Shown here: in pieces, positions 21,422-34,023 of the stretch
How the letters are laid out: every line of letters begins with the position of its first letter
How positions within the stretch are numbered: the stretch's first letter is position 1
Assembly (NCBI RefSeq): GCF_037038585.1
Contig: NW_027288510.1
Span: forward strand, 2,485,001-2,549,000
Origin: Patagioenas fasciata
Taxonomy: Eukaryota > Chordata > Aves > Columbiformes > Columbidae
Length of the DNA stretch: 64,000 nucleotides
Direction: 5' to 3'
The notes under the pieces: model-generated
The model's input: the letters and a program-made list of their open reading frames with translations, nothing else
Database searches by the model: none
What the model was told of the DNA's origin: nothing
Made by a program: the position numbers and the translations under genes

Positions 21422-23384
21422 CTAGTGATGTTTCCCCCACCAATACACACACACACAGAAGGAAAGGAAGGCAAGGGCAGATGGAGCTGGGTCACCCAGC
21501 AGCACTGGGAGGAGATACACTCACAGGGGACAGAGCAGTGCTGCAGCACCCCGGGGAACATCTTCCACATCTTTCCACACAAGCAGAGCTGTGGAGCCCT
21601 GTGTGTCCTTGTCTGCAGTGGCTGTGCTGCTCTGGCTGAAAACGAGTTCATTTCCTTCCTGCAGTTAGAAACCTTTCTTTATCACAGCTAGCACGCTCAT
21701 TATTTGGAAGGCATCCAAATGCACCCAAAGCATTTCAAGATGAAAGAAACCTGTGAGCGTCCCCAGGTCATGAGCAAGGGAAAGAACACGTTTCAGAGCC
21801 AATATATTCCTATTGCTTCACTGAGGTTATACCGCCCATGACACAAACTCCGTGCTGTCAGACCACAGACTAGTGCAGAGATCATTGCTAAAAATGCAGT
21901 TGCAACCAAAGAAAGATTTTCTAAAGCTTGATTCCTATGTCTTATCTTGATTTCAGAATTGAAATAGTTGCTTTTAAAGGAAATTATCAAACTTAAAAAA
22001 AATCATGTAGGAAGATACATCACAGGTGACAATCTGTCACTACAGTGGTACTAATCAAGGTGAAATTAAGCCGTATTCAGTGTAAAGCACACACACACAC
22101 ATTTATATGAAAAGAATTGCAACCATCATTTCTATGTTTCTTTTTAATGAAATATTTTCTTCTATTTTGTGGTTCTTCTATGTGAGCCACAATCTACCTC
22201 CATGTCACACGTTCAATGTGATTTTGTTAGTCTGCAGAAAGACACAGGGCAATACTCATCCTTCAAAATCTCCCCGGAAACATCAATGGCTCTTTCAAAA
22301 GAAAAAGCTACTTTCCTGTTTTAATTAAATGCTTCAGAAGCATTCAGCGAGATTTAACCTGAAGAACATGAAAGCATAAAACTCCTTCAGCGGTTGCATA
22401 AAACAGATCTAAATCGGCACAGGAAGGGACTTTTCTGCTGTTTGTCTTTGACCCCGGATATCTGAGCATCTCAGAGTCCCAAACGCATTTGTCGGCAAAG
22501 CAGCCGCCTGTGCCGCAGCCGGGCTGCACGCGGCTCTTCCAACGCAGGCACACAGATATTCAAGATGAAGGGTCTTTTTTCCCAAGTTTCCCAGTACCCA
22601 AGCACGCAGCAGGTGAACTCCGCACTTTTGGGGAACACTTTCCTGCCCTTTTTCATGTGTCTGTGAAAACTCACCCGAAATCTAAACAGTTCTGAAAATC
22701 CAGGCTAAAGCAATTTGCTGAAGGTCACTTAAGAAGGTCTGAGAGTACGAAATGTGGAACAGAGCACAACTCTGCATGTCCAAAGCAAAAAGCTTAACCA
22801 TTTGACTTCTATATTTATCACTGCATGCTACATTGGGATAGATGCAAACAGATATTTTACTTTATATACAGATTACAGCCAATCAGAGAATCCTGCATCA
22901 CTTCTAGACATACCTTTGTACTGGGATGCAGCTGCCACCAGCTCCACCAGCAGTAGCAGCTTCAACAACACAGAGACCAACCTGCATCCCTGAAGATGGG
23001 CAGAGCAGGCAGGATGGTCTCCTGGAGATACAGGCCGAGTCTCTTGGGAAAGAGAGCGGTTCAAACACAGCATCTCCCCTGCCGCTGGGAGGAAGAGCAG
23101 CACGGCCGCTTGCCTTTCAGGGCTGCTGCAGGCCCAGGCTGCAGGTCACAAAGCAGGGGCCACACGTTTCAGTGAGTTTTGCCAGGTCACAGGACAGGCT
23201 CGGCAGCTGTGCACATATCCCTCACCCAAAACAGGGCACGGGAGGAGCTCTGCACATGAAGAGCTGCAATGTGGGAACGCAACTGCCTAAGTCCAGACCT
23301 CCACCTGCATCTTCCCTGCAGGTCTAGCATGTCGGATATTTTAAAAACATGGAAAAATTGGGGCTTTCCACTGAGATTATATCA
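21422..23384. other. Intergenic or intronic spacer
   Basis: AT-rich, with a short CA repeat at 22087-22101. No dynein AAA5-linker exon and no N-terminal CCDC42 exon was recognised. Confidence 0.45.
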
Positions 23385-23873
23385 ATGCGTTCAGTTTTTG
23401 GCCCCTCACACCAAGAAAGGCCTTGAGGTGCTGGAGAGAGTTGAGAGAAGGGAGCGGAGCTGGTGAGGGGCTGGAGCACAAGTGTGATGGGAGCGGCTGA
23501 GGGACCTGGGGGGTTCAGCTGGAGAACAGGAGCTGAGGGGAGACCTTCTGATCTCTGAACTGCCTGAAAGGAGCTTGGAGCCAGGGGGGTCGGGCTCTGC
23601 TCCCCAGGAACAAGCGCCAGGAGCAGAGGAAACGGCCTCAAGTTGCACCAGGGGAGGTTGAGGTTGGATCTGGGGAACAATTTCTTCCCCAAAGGGCTGT
23701 GGGGCATTGGAACAGGCTGCCCAGGGCAGTGCTGGAGTCACCAGCCCTGGAGGGGTTGAATAGATGGAGATGACACTCTCAGGGACATGGGGCAGTGCCA
23801 GGGTGGGTTAACTGTTCAACTTGATGATCTTGAGGGGCTCTTCCAACCAAATGATTCTGTGATTCTATGATAA
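23385..23873 (+). mobile_element. CR1 LINE 3' fragment
   Basis: Plus CR1 ending in GATTCTGTGATTCTATGATAA. It belongs to the same subfamily as copies at 34024-34420 and 53365-53800. Confidence 0.93.
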
Positions 23874-24631
23874 CGGTGCCTTTGTGTGCAAGAGGGGGAG
23901 CTTGAGTCAGCAGAATCAGCTGCTAGAACCAGCTCCAACACCACCGCCTGGCAGGGCAGAGCTCAAGCACCAGTCAGTCTCCTGCAGCCCTGTTCCATTG
24001 CTCAGAGGAAGAACTGGCTCGCTCGGAGCTGACAGCCAGTGCGGAAGCCAAAATGCAAAGCATTAAGGGCAATTAAGGCACTGGATGTGAGCTGGGGCTC
24101 CAGCTAGTGTGAACAGAAGCCATCATCTCTCAGTGTCTTATCTGTGAAGTAGTGACAAGGGCATTGCCCCTGCAGAGGACTAGGAGGCTGCGTATTTTGA
24201 AGATACAATAGACTGCAATGCATAGCGATGGACTGATAATGGAGACATGCGCTGCTTTTTTAGAGCTTTTCACTATTAACTTTTCATAATTTCTAAACCT
24301 GCAAAGCTACTGGCATATTCCTGTCTTTTTTTTTTTTAATGATACGATTTTTGAGTAATATAGTTTTGGCTCATCAGTACTTGATCAAGCTTTTAAGTAA
24401 CAAAAAGGAGATGAGACCTGTGAAGAGGGTATAGCAATACGAGCAGTGCCTACCCTGATGTATGAAAACAGCCAATGCAAAATCATTTTCATTACTGAAA
24501 CTTGCTGCAGTGCAGGAAACATATTCCAAAAAAATGAGAGGATGTAACGTGCTGTGCGCACGTGGTTCGCATCTCAGCAGCACCTGGTACCTCCCATTCA
24601 TGCCACCAGAGCTGCATCTGCTGACACTCAC

Positions 24632-24751
24632 CAGTCGATTCGCAAGAGCAATGGTACACGCTGTCGCTTCGGCTTCTTGCTGACACTTGAGTTTGTCGGA
24701 AGTGGCCTTCTCAAACTTGGCTGTGAGCTTCCTCAGGTTCTCGTTGAGGCG
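24632..24751 (-). CDS. DNAH17: Dynein heavy chain exon 12: stalk coil CC2
   Basis: A 120-bp exon, phase 0-0, acceptor CATGTACAG, donor CTG/GTGAGT. Its 40 residues begin RLNENLRKLTAKFEKATSDK and end ANRL, the descending coil of the dynein stalk that returns from the microtubule-binding domain to the AAA ring. It continues directly from KAKIA of the previous exon. In the family the next residues begin the AAA5 part (VGGLASE-type). That exon is not found between here and the CCDC42-like exons, so the recognisable gene stops here. Confidence 0.9.
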
Positions 24752-25566
24752 CTGTACATGAGAAAAGAAAATAAAAGGAGAAAATCACAGCACAGTTTTA
24801 AGGCAAACCCTTCTGGAGAGATACTCCCCCTGCGGCAGCAGGAGCAGCGCGGAGCAGCCGGGTCCTGGGTTACATTGTGTGCTTGGAACTCACACCCTCA
24901 GCGCAGGGCACAGGCGAAGAACCTGCAAAACTAATGTATTTGGTGTGAATTTAAACTGGGAAAAGGGGTCCTTATGGCCAAGCACCTATGAGTGGTGCTA
25001 TAGCTATGAACAGGGCAGCTAAGAAAACCAAGTCTTTTGTTCTCTGATGCTGCAGCCCCTCTGGTCTCGGTCCAGTCCTTGAGGCTCTGCTGAGTTGCGC
25101 GCAGAACCCCAAGGGGCTCCTGGGGCTTGAACCATCGCCAGAACACACCTCCTGTGCCCTCTTTCTAGAAAGGACTATGACATAGAAGTCAATAAAGTGA
25201 TCCTGCTCCTAAAGCTGCCTGAGCTGCCTTGGACACTGTGACAGAGGAGCGCAAGCAGCTCCAGGCGGGACCATCTCACGTGCAGGCCGGCTGCAAAGTG
25301 TTTGAGGGCTGGGAAGGGGCAGAAGCTCCCAAAGCACCTGGAGCCCCCCACACTGTCCCTTTGCTTGGCCAGAGCTGCTCACACTCAGGTCTAAAACAAA
25401 TCAAGGGCTCCCACAAGCACTTGGAGCATCTCACTTCTGATAAGAGAGGCAGAAGTAATAATAGATTTTATCTCCACCCAGTGCAAACTGCTTAAGGATA
25501 AACTGCTCGTAAATCACTCTAACGCTGTTTGAGCTACGCTAGAAACAAACCTGAAAATAAAAAAGG

Positions 25567-25762
25567 ATTCTATTCTATTCTATTCTATTCTATTCTATTC
25601 TATTCTATTCTATTCTATTCTATTCTATTCTATTCTATTCTATTCTATTCTATTCTATTCTATTCTATTCTATTCCATTCCATTCCATTCCATTCCATTC
25701 CATTCCATTCCATTCCATTCCATTCCATTCCATTCCATTCCATTCCATTCCATTCCATTCCA
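25567..25762. repeat. Compound pentanucleotide (TATTC)21(CATTC)17
   Basis: TATTC repeats 21 times from 25571 to 25675, then CATTC repeats 17 times from 25676 to 25760, each block without interruption and with a single clean switch. Minus reads GAATA then GAATG. Long open frames here come from the repeat. Confidence 0.98.
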
Positions 25763-27035
25763 GTATCTGCAGCTCTCCAGGATACTGGAAAACACAAAGC
25801 GCTCCCTCCTTGACCTGTCTTGGAATTAATAACACAAAAAGTTTCTGTCCCTGCAGGTACATGAATGCGTGTGCATACGTACACTCCTATATATAAAACC
25901 CCATTACACAAGCACAATCTGATACATGAGCGTGAGCTGTGAGAACAGGTCAGAGCTGCAATGCCCACCAGACCCACTCTGCAGTAACACACAAACACAT
26001 CTGTGTGCAGCTGGGAGGACAGCTCTCACTTCTATATCTACCCTCCCCAGATTTGTAGTGACCTTACTTCCCAGGCAAAGTGATAAGTATTTTTGAAAAT
26101 CCAAATAGTCTCATTTATTCCTAAAAATAGATATGCGGCAGCTCAGGGCCCTGTTGTGAGCAGGTATGAATCAGCCTCACGTCAATGAAGGTATCCAAGA
26201 TATCACAGTTTGATAAGCAGGGATACCCCTACAGATCCAGCCCTGCGCCGAGCAGTGTGTCATTACCCATCTGCAGAGGGGAAAACTCACCTAAACCAAT
26301 CAGTTTTGCAAGCGCATGCTGGTGAGGTACCAGTAATCCCCCCAAAGATTGGGGGGATTGCCACTTCCTTAACCAAATCCCACTTCTTCGAAAAAAGAAA
26401 GAAGAGAAAAAGCTCAGACATTAAAAGCTTCAGAAACAAGAACCATAAAGGGATAAAAAAATGTTTCCCAGTGCTGTATTTCACATCTGAGATGGGAGAA
26501 TTAGAGGCTAAATAGCTCTAAATCCAGCCCTGCTCCAGGTGCTGTGCCCACCTCTGCAGCAGGAAGGGGCTACTGGAGGAATCTGCAGCCTTTTCTTTAA
26601 TATTTTTAGTTAAAAAGTGTAGTAAGCATTTTAAGAAGCCTAGGAGGCATCAAAAGAGCTATATATTTTCTAAAACGAAGATGGAACAGATGAGTCCTCG
26701 CACGAGCTGGGCTGCAGGAACAGCGCTGCCCCTCTCTAAGTGCACATCTCAAAGCCGCATATTTCAACACAGAACTGTCAGCCCAGCTGACAACACATGT
26801 TGGTTTTTAAAGGGGATTTTGCACACACTGTGGTGTCAGTACGAAGGCACAGACACACAGGATCCTTCACTCATGAAGGAGGATGCCAGATCCACAGCAT
26901 GTTAAGAAAAGGCAGGTTTCGGGGCACATGCTCCAAAATAAGTCAATATTTTTACTTACTTGTCAATATTTTTTACGTATTTTGATTTTATTGACTTATT
27001 TGTCTGGGTTTTTTGTGGGGTTTTTTTGCTGTCTG

Positions 27036-27450
27036 CAGTGCTGGTCCAGCTCTGGGTCCTCAGCACAGGACACACATGGACCTGCTGGAGCGGGGCCAGA
27101 GGAGCCACAGGAATGATCCGAGGCTGGAACAGCTCTGCTGGGAGGACAGGATGAGAGAGCTGGGGGGTTCAGCTGGAGAAGAGAAGCTCCGGGGAGACCT
27201 TAGTGTGGCCTTTTCATACGTCAATGGGGTTGATAAGAAAGATGGGGACAGACTTTTGAGCAGGGCCTGTTGCGATAGGACAAGGGGTGATGGTTTAAAC
27301 TAAAGGAGGGAGATTCAGGCTGGACATGAGGAAGAAATTGTTGCCCTGAGGGTGGTGAGAGCCTGGCCCAGCTTGGCCAGAGAGGTGGTGGATGAACCAT
27401 CCCTGGAGACATCCCAGGCCAGGCTGGGTAAAGATGTCCCTGCTGCGCTG
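27036..27450 (+). mobile_element. CR1 LINE fragment
   Basis: Plus CR1 3'-region sequence (GGACCTGCTGGAGCGGGGCC block, then the GAGAGCTGGGGGGTTCAGCTGG block). It lacks the octamer tail and ends near a T-rich run at 27457-27473. Confidence 0.85.
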
Positions 27451-27927
27451 CCTTTTTTCTTTTTTTTTTTTTAATTAGCAAAAAACTAAATAAGGATGAT
27501 GCACAAGATTTGCCATCAGGGAGCTGTGCAGGGACAAACTTTTAGCCTCGTACTTCAGCAGTCGTCATCCTGCAAAAAACGCCCATCATCGGGGACTGAG
27601 CGCAGGGAGCCAGCCCAGCACATGCTGTGAGTGCTCTGAATGAGCCTCCGGTTCCTCTTCCCCCCCAGGAACACACTGGTTTGAGACAATGAGTGTCCTG
27701 AGGACCCAGGTGTAGAGGTAAATTACGTTTTGAAAAACTAGGTGGGAATAATAAGAATTATTAATTAGCCTTTCTTTCAAGGTGTAAGCAAGGCTGGCGA
27801 AGAACAGATGAAATGTAGAAAGCAGCAGTAAAAAAAAATCTTTGGATTCCCACTCCACACGTGAGCACAGAGAAGCAGTTTGCTCCAAAGTGGAGGATTT
27901 CTCCCCAGGCAGTGACCAGTGTGACAA

Positions 27928-28608
27928 GTCACGGAATCCCAGAATGTCAGGGGTTGAAGGGACCTGGAAAGCTCATCCAGTGCAATCCCCCCATGGAGCA
28001 GGAACACCCAGCTGAGGTTCCACAGGAAGGGGTCCAGGCGGGTTTGAATGTCTGCAGAGAAGGAGACTCCACAGCCTCCCTGGGCAGCCTGGGCCAGGCT
28101 CTGCCACCCTCACCAGGAAGAAGTTTCTTCTCGTATTTAAGTGGAACCTCCTGTGTTCCAGTTTGCACCCATTGCCCCTTGTCCTGTCACTGGCTGTCAC
28201 CCAGAAGAGCCTGGCTCCATCCTCCTGACACTGCCCCTTTCCATATTGATCCCCAGGAATGAGTCCCCCCTCAGTCTCCTCTTCTCCAGCTCCAGAGCCC
28301 CAGCTCCCTCAGCCTTTCCTCACACGGGAGATGCTCCACTCCCTCCAGCATCTTGGTGGCTGCGCTGGACTCTCTGCAGCAGTTCCCTGTCCTTCTGGAA
28401 CTGAGGGGCCACCACTGGACACAATATTCCAGGTGTGGTCTCCCCAGGGCAGAGCAGAGGGGCAGGAGAACCTCTCTGACCTACTGACCACCCCCTTCTA
28501 ACCCACCCCAGGTACCATTGGCCTTCCTGGCCACAAGGGCCCAGTGCTGGCTCATGGTCACCCTGCTGTCCCCAGGACCCCCAGCTCCCTTTCCCTTACA
28601 CTGCTCCC
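27928..28608 (-). mobile_element. CR1 LINE 3' fragment next to a splice donor
   Basis: Minus CR1 with 3' end CACGGAATCCCAGAATG at 27928. Its 5'-truncated end lies about 20 bp from the donor of dynein exon 11 (28628-28627). It is closely related to the plus copy at 44692-45232. Confidence 0.92.
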
Positions 28609-28628
28609 ACCGAAGGGCAAGCACTTAC

Positions 28629-29054
28629 AGCAATCTTGGCCTTGATACTGGCCAGCTTGTCCTGGGCAGCCGCCAGCTCGGCGTTGGCCCTGCTCAGAGC
28701 CTGCCGCTTGGGCTGCACCTCGCAGAACACAGCGTGGAACCGCACCATGTTCACCACCCAGGAGCAGAGCCCGGCCGCCGCCAAGGACTTGGTGGTCACA
28801 AATTCGGGTTTAAACTTGGGATCCTGTAAATAGGGCTGAAGGGCTTTGAGGCAGTTCTCATGGATGTTCTCCTTGTCGAACTTGATCAAGGAGTCCAGGA
28901 AGCCATCCACCCTGGCCATGGCGGCTTTGGCTGCTTTCCAGCTCCTGTCCTTGGGAATCTTTCCTCCTGGGGCCATCAGCACCATCACGGCTGCGGTGAC
29001 ATTGCTGACAGCTGAAGGTGGTGAGCCAAAGGACCTCAGCTCCGTCAGATTCTT
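28629..29054 (-). CDS. DNAH17: Dynein heavy chain exon 11: microtubule-binding domain
   Basis: A 426-bp exon, phase 0-0, acceptor CCGTTTTCAG, donor GCT/GTAAGT. Its 142 residues start [20 protein letters not shown] and include the [19 protein letters not shown] segment and [18 protein letters not shown], ending [10 protein letters not shown]. This is the end of CC1, the whole globular microtubule-binding domain at the stalk tip and the start of CC2. The [18 protein letters not shown] stretch fits DNAH17 better than DNAH9 or DNAH11 as I recall them. No stop or frameshift. Confidence 0.95.
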
Positions 29055-30647
29055 CTGAAAACGGGAAAACAAGGTTGTTAGACAAAAATTAATGGGTTTG
29101 CTTTCTACTTTGCAACTAATAGAGTCAGGCTCCCAAGCTATCAATCTGATAAATTGGGTTTCTTCCAGCCCAAACATTCTTGCCTCTAAATCACCGCTGT
29201 GCATGTCTGCAGCACATGTGCTCAGTTCCCTGCACCCGGACCAGCCCAGCCCCATGTTCCTCCCCACACTCCCACCCTTTCCCTGCTGCAGGAGGTTTTT
29301 TGCCGTCTCAGAAGATCAGGATAAGGAAAAAGGAAAACTTTCCAAATAATAACCTCTTCAAATTGCCCCCAGCCCCTCTAAAACTGCCTTGAAGCTCTTC
29401 TCTTTGTGCTCAACTACTCCCTGTGCCAGACACCCTTGCACTGAGGTCTTGTTGAACTATCTGTGTGCACCCCTGGGGCCATCATCCAGCCCAAATTTAG
29501 GCACTTAAACAAAGCACCTTTAGCAGGATGGCAGTCATTGGGGTGAACAGACAGTCCCCTCACAAGAAAATCAGCTAATCCACCTCCTCCACTGTCAACA
29601 CAGGCAGCTTCAGTGAGTCCCTAATAGAAAGTGGGATGAATCTTAACCTAAGTTAAAAAAAGGTGAATTGCGGAGAAAGCACCTATTTCCTAACACCCTT
29701 GCAACTGTGACAATAAAGCAGTGCTGAGGATTTGATCTGCTGACATCTTAAATCTTGTCTCCACGCACACGCGATTTAGCTTTAGCATAGGAAAAACCAG
29801 CGCGGGTAACTCAGCTGTGCTCAGATGACACGCTGTTGTCAAAACAAGGATAAGGGCTGTTTCAACACTGGTTTAAGGAAAATCTATGAGTTTCAGTCAG
29901 CTCCTGTTTCTATCAGTTCTGAATAGTTTTTAATCTATTTTCTCTGATGTTCTGCTTCTATCAGTTTCTATCTGTGGCAGCAAGGTGCGAGAGTCTGGTA
30001 CTTCTGAGCATTCATTTTTAGATAAAGGTATCTGCCATGAATCTATTCCTAAATGTGTCTTCGTTTGCTTTGAGCTTTTCTTAATCATCGAGCTGGCAGA
30101 AACAGGCCCTTGGGAGCTGTGTGCATTTCCAGTGTGAAACGTCTCTAATTAACATGCTCGATGACACGGAGCCAACCGTGAGCACAGGCGAGCAGCCCGA
30201 CATTCCCTCCTGTGTCCCCAGCACCCAGCTCAGCTCAGCCGGGAGCAGCACGGACGATGTGGCCTCTCCGGAGCCCCCGTGTGCTGGGGGTGCTGCTTGG
30301 GGGGCTCTGGCAAAGCAGCCTGTCTTTCACAGCCTGCATCTTGCTGGCAATGGGATGCTGAGTGGGTGCTGTTGTTCTTTCCCTAGGAAGTGAACACTTC
30401 ACGGCATGATAGGAACGGGGACGCCACTGCCCTGGGTGGAGGGGAGGATGATGCTGTCCTGGTCAGGAGATGGAGGAAGCCCTGGGCAGCATGGGGTGCC
30501 TGGTTTCCTTCCCTATTGTGAGAGTTTCTGGCGCCACGGGAAGAGGACAAGTCAAGCCCATGGTGAGCGCCACGCTGATGAACTTGAGTACCATGTAAAA
30601 GGAGCTCTGCCCTTTTCCCTGATGGCATCGATCTGTTGCATTTTAAT

Positions 30648-31005
30648 CACAGAATCATGGAATCATTTTGGTTGGAAGAGACCCTCAAGATCATCAAGTT
30701 CAACCCATGACCTGACTCTGGCACTAATCCATGTTCCTATGAACCTCATCTCCGCATCTGTTCCACCCCTCCAGGGATGGTGGCTCCACCACTGCCCTGG
30801 GCAGCCTGTTCCAATGCTTGACAACCCTTTCCATTCAGAAATTTTTCCTGATATCCAATCTAAACCTCCCCTCGTGCAACTTGAAGCCATTCCCTCTCAT
30901 CCTATCGCTTGCTATTCAGGAGAAGAGATCAACACCCTCCATGCTACAACCTTATATCACTCTAAATTCTTCTTCTGCACACTGGAGTATCCCCAGGATG
31001 GAAAC
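30648..31005 (-). mobile_element. CR1 LINE 3' fragment
   Basis: Minus CR1 with 3' tail ATCACAGAATCATGGAATCA at 30648 and the GGTTGGAAGAGACC block. Confidence 0.92.
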
Positions 31006-32384
31006 CAGACAGGACACTGACACCGAGTGCCACCTGCCTCAGGAACCACTATGGCATCCTCAGATGTCTCTGGACCATCTCCAGGGGGATATTCCTTGCA
31101 GGGAATTGCATGGCAAGTTTGTTGCTTTTGATACTGTCACTGTTTTCTGCTCTCTGTAACCTGTGCGGAGACTGAGCAGCACTGGCCAAGCACCATCCTC
31201 CTTCTCACACGGGCACAGGCTGCCCAGAGAGACAACTCTGCCTCCTCTTGCAAGTGCTTTGTGCCAAGCAGAGACCCACGGGCAGGGGAAGGCAGTCCCG
31301 GAGTCGCTGTGCCTTCATCTCCTCCTTCCCTCCTCCCAAAATGAGATGAGGATGTCGAAACATCAGATCCCCCGAGTTCCACGTCCTGCACTCCTTAGGG
31401 GATGCAGGTGCTGAGGAACAGCCCGCAGACAAATTGCACTGCAAGAGATAAAGGGCATTTTTGTCTCTAAAACCTGATTTCCTAAGTTTTCAAACTCACT
31501 GTCACATCTGGCTTTGCCTTTTTTTGATTTTGCAGGTGCTCTGTGCTGGGTCTGTCATAACCTGCTGGGCATCCATCATGGTCCATATACTTATTACCTT
31601 AATTATTTTATGCATATACTATACAAGTCTGAATAGACATGGTTGTTCTTCTTTTAAACTAGCAGGTGACACTGGCACAGAAATGTCCATGTATCCACAT
31701 ACTTACTGAGCTTCTTGGTAGCTAACTATGTATATTTACTGCTGCATTCTACTTGACAGTTTTTCTCGCTATTTTCCATATTAATGTTGCATATAGCAGT
31801 GCTGCCCAAAGAAGACAGATAATTGGGGAGAAACTGTATATACACACACAAATATTGCAGACTATTCACATTAGTAAGCAGGTCAAGCTCTCCGGCGCAT
31901 CTCCGATCAGCAGGTAAAGGAGACCATGCCTTCCAGTGCTCTGCTACTGCAGCTTCACAGGTCCCTAGAGAAAAATCCCAGCATCTCCCTAATCTTTGCC
32001 TAATGAAATATTCTACAGCTCCAGCACGAAACCAAAACTAATAAGGAGACAAACATTTTCCCTTTGTACAGTCCTTTCCCTTCCAGGAACAAGAGCCAAA
32101 GCAACACATCTCTGCAGCAAAGCCATGTTTTCTGAAAGCTAATTAAACAGCAAACCCATTCCTGATGACGGAGAGTTGTTTTCCTCTCCCCCAACGGGGC
32201 TATGACTGAGCCATGGTTTGAGGCATGACAGAGCCTTGCCTTGCTGCAATCATGGGATTCATTCTGATTTTCCAGCTGCACCAGGTGCTTGGCCACTCCT
32301 CTGCCCTGGGTGCAGCAGGAGTTTTCTGCTCCAGGATGCCGTGTGAACTTCAAGTCAAGATAAATTGTAGGTCCGTCCAGGTTC

Positions 32385-32520
32385 CAGTATAAGTTGGGGA
32401 ATGACCTGAGCAACCTGAGCTGTTGAAGGTGTCCCTGCTCATGGCAGGGGTGGCACTGGGGGAGCTTTGAAGGTCCCTCCGACCTAAACCATCCTGTGAT
32501 TCTATGGATCTATGATTCTA
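32385..32520 (+). mobile_element. CR1 LINE 3' end
   Basis: Plus CR1 3' end finishing GATTCTATGGATCTATGATTC; only the last 135 bp remain. Confidence 0.88.
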
Positions 32521-32823
32521 AGGTGACCTTCCCTTCCTTGTGGGGCAGAACCAACGAGCAGTGGAGCCAGCCAACAGTGGAGAAGAGGTGCAAACGAAAC
32601 ACCCACCTCCAGTTCCTCCTGCTCTCCATAAACATGAGTAAAAGGCAACTTGGTGCAGCCTTGCTGCTACTCTAAGTTACACCAAGAACCCAGTATGCAC
32701 CAGCTGGGAGGAAGCTGGAGGAGGGTGAATACATCGCCCAAAAATTTGGGCCATCAGATGATATTTCCCCCTGCTCCAATGCAGTCGGCAGATACTGGAT
32801 TCCCAGGGGAATCTTTACCCTAC

Positions 32824-33084
32824 CTTGTTAAGGGTGTTCAGAGCAGCCTGGGCAGCCTCCAGGGCAGGCTCAGCTTTGGCCAGGTCCTCCTCGCAGTCCT
32901 TCTGTTTCTGCTCGACCTCCTGGGTGATAAGTGCCACTTTCTGCTCCTCCTCATCAGCAATCGCCTTTTCCCTGCTCACTTTCTCCGTCTCCACTCCCAC
33001 CACCCGGATCAGCTTGTCAGCATCCTCATTCTTCTGCTTCAGCTCCACTTCTTGGGCTGCCAGCCTGGCCTTCAGCTCATCCAC
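32824..33084 (-). CDS. DNAH17: Dynein heavy chain exon 10: stalk coil CC1
   Basis: A 261-bp exon, phase 0-0, acceptor CTTCCCTCCAG, donor AAG/GTAGGG. Its 87 residues start VDELKARLAAQEVELKQKNE and include VVGVETEKVSREKAIADEEE, a heptad-rich ascending coil that carries the microtubule-binding tip. It continues from STSAQ in exon 9 and into KNLTEL in exon 11 with no gap. Confidence 0.95.
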
Positions 33085-34023
33085 CTGGAGGGAAGAAACA
33101 CATGTGGGAGCACAGACATGCACCAACCTGTTCCTGCCCTGCACAGCAGCACAGGGTCACACTCCGGAGGGGCTGAGCAGCACTCAAAAGCACAGAGGGC
33201 CTGTGGGCAAAGCAAGCAATGCCACGGTAGCACAGAAAAGTGGTATTCTAGCTGTTAGCAAGATTTGCTGCTCTCCTTTGCCCATGGTTGCTTGGGTCAG
33301 GGTCGGTGTGTGTGGTGCACACAGTGGAGCAGCCTGCGAGCGGTGAGGAACCCAGCAGGGGAGAAACCCCATCAGCAGATGGAGCTGCTGAGGTTGTCCC
33401 AGCCCTGCTCCCTGCCTGGAAAGAGGACTGAGGTGCCAGGGCAATGCAAATGCTGCTTTGAGTATGATCTGATGGGAAGCAGGTGGAAACTTTCATTTCA
33501 GCTGTTCCTGGGATTGCCTTTGTGCAATCAGGAGCCTCACCATAGGCCAGGCACTTGCAGCAAGCTGTTCTCATCAGAAAACCAAATACACCCAGCTGTC
33601 ACCTCTCTTTGAACACGAGATCTGGTGTCACATCACGTCCCCTCTAACAGAGGCACGCGTGCACTGTACACATGTGTTTGGCAGTGGCGATGACGCACTA
33701 CAATTCAGCTACGCTTTCTTTCTCTTCTCAGCCTTGACACCTACAGAACAGAGCAGGTGTTATTTTGCCACGTGCAGGTTTTGAGGAGGTCCTGTGCACC
33801 AGGAACCCCCTGCTTGCCAGGCACACCCTGCAACACACCTCCTCCCCCCCGCACCCCGCACACACACGGCAGAAGAAGATGCCCATCAGTTCCCTTACAA
33901 CCATCAGGTCCTACAGACTTGTGGCACTAAGGGCATTTTTCACACCACAAACATCATGATTGTGATCTGCTGACACATACAGCCCTTGTCAGACGCCCAA
34001 GGCTTGAGGGACTTTACATTGTG

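Larger units (their letters stand above)
24752..28628 (-). other. Dynein intron with microsatellite and two CR1 copies
   Basis: A 3,877-bp intron holding the TATTC/CATTC microsatellite and CR1 fragments at 27036-27450 and 27928-28608. The rest is unique and non-coding. Confidence 0.8.
29055..32823 (-). other. Dynein intron
   Basis: A 3,769-bp intron. Contains CR1 fragments at 30648-31005 and 32385-32520; otherwise nothing recognised. Confidence 0.8.

Noticed and set aside
25529-25998. ORFs with YSILF, HSIPF or EWNGM repeats
   Set aside because: Translations of the pentanucleotide microsatellite, not a protein.
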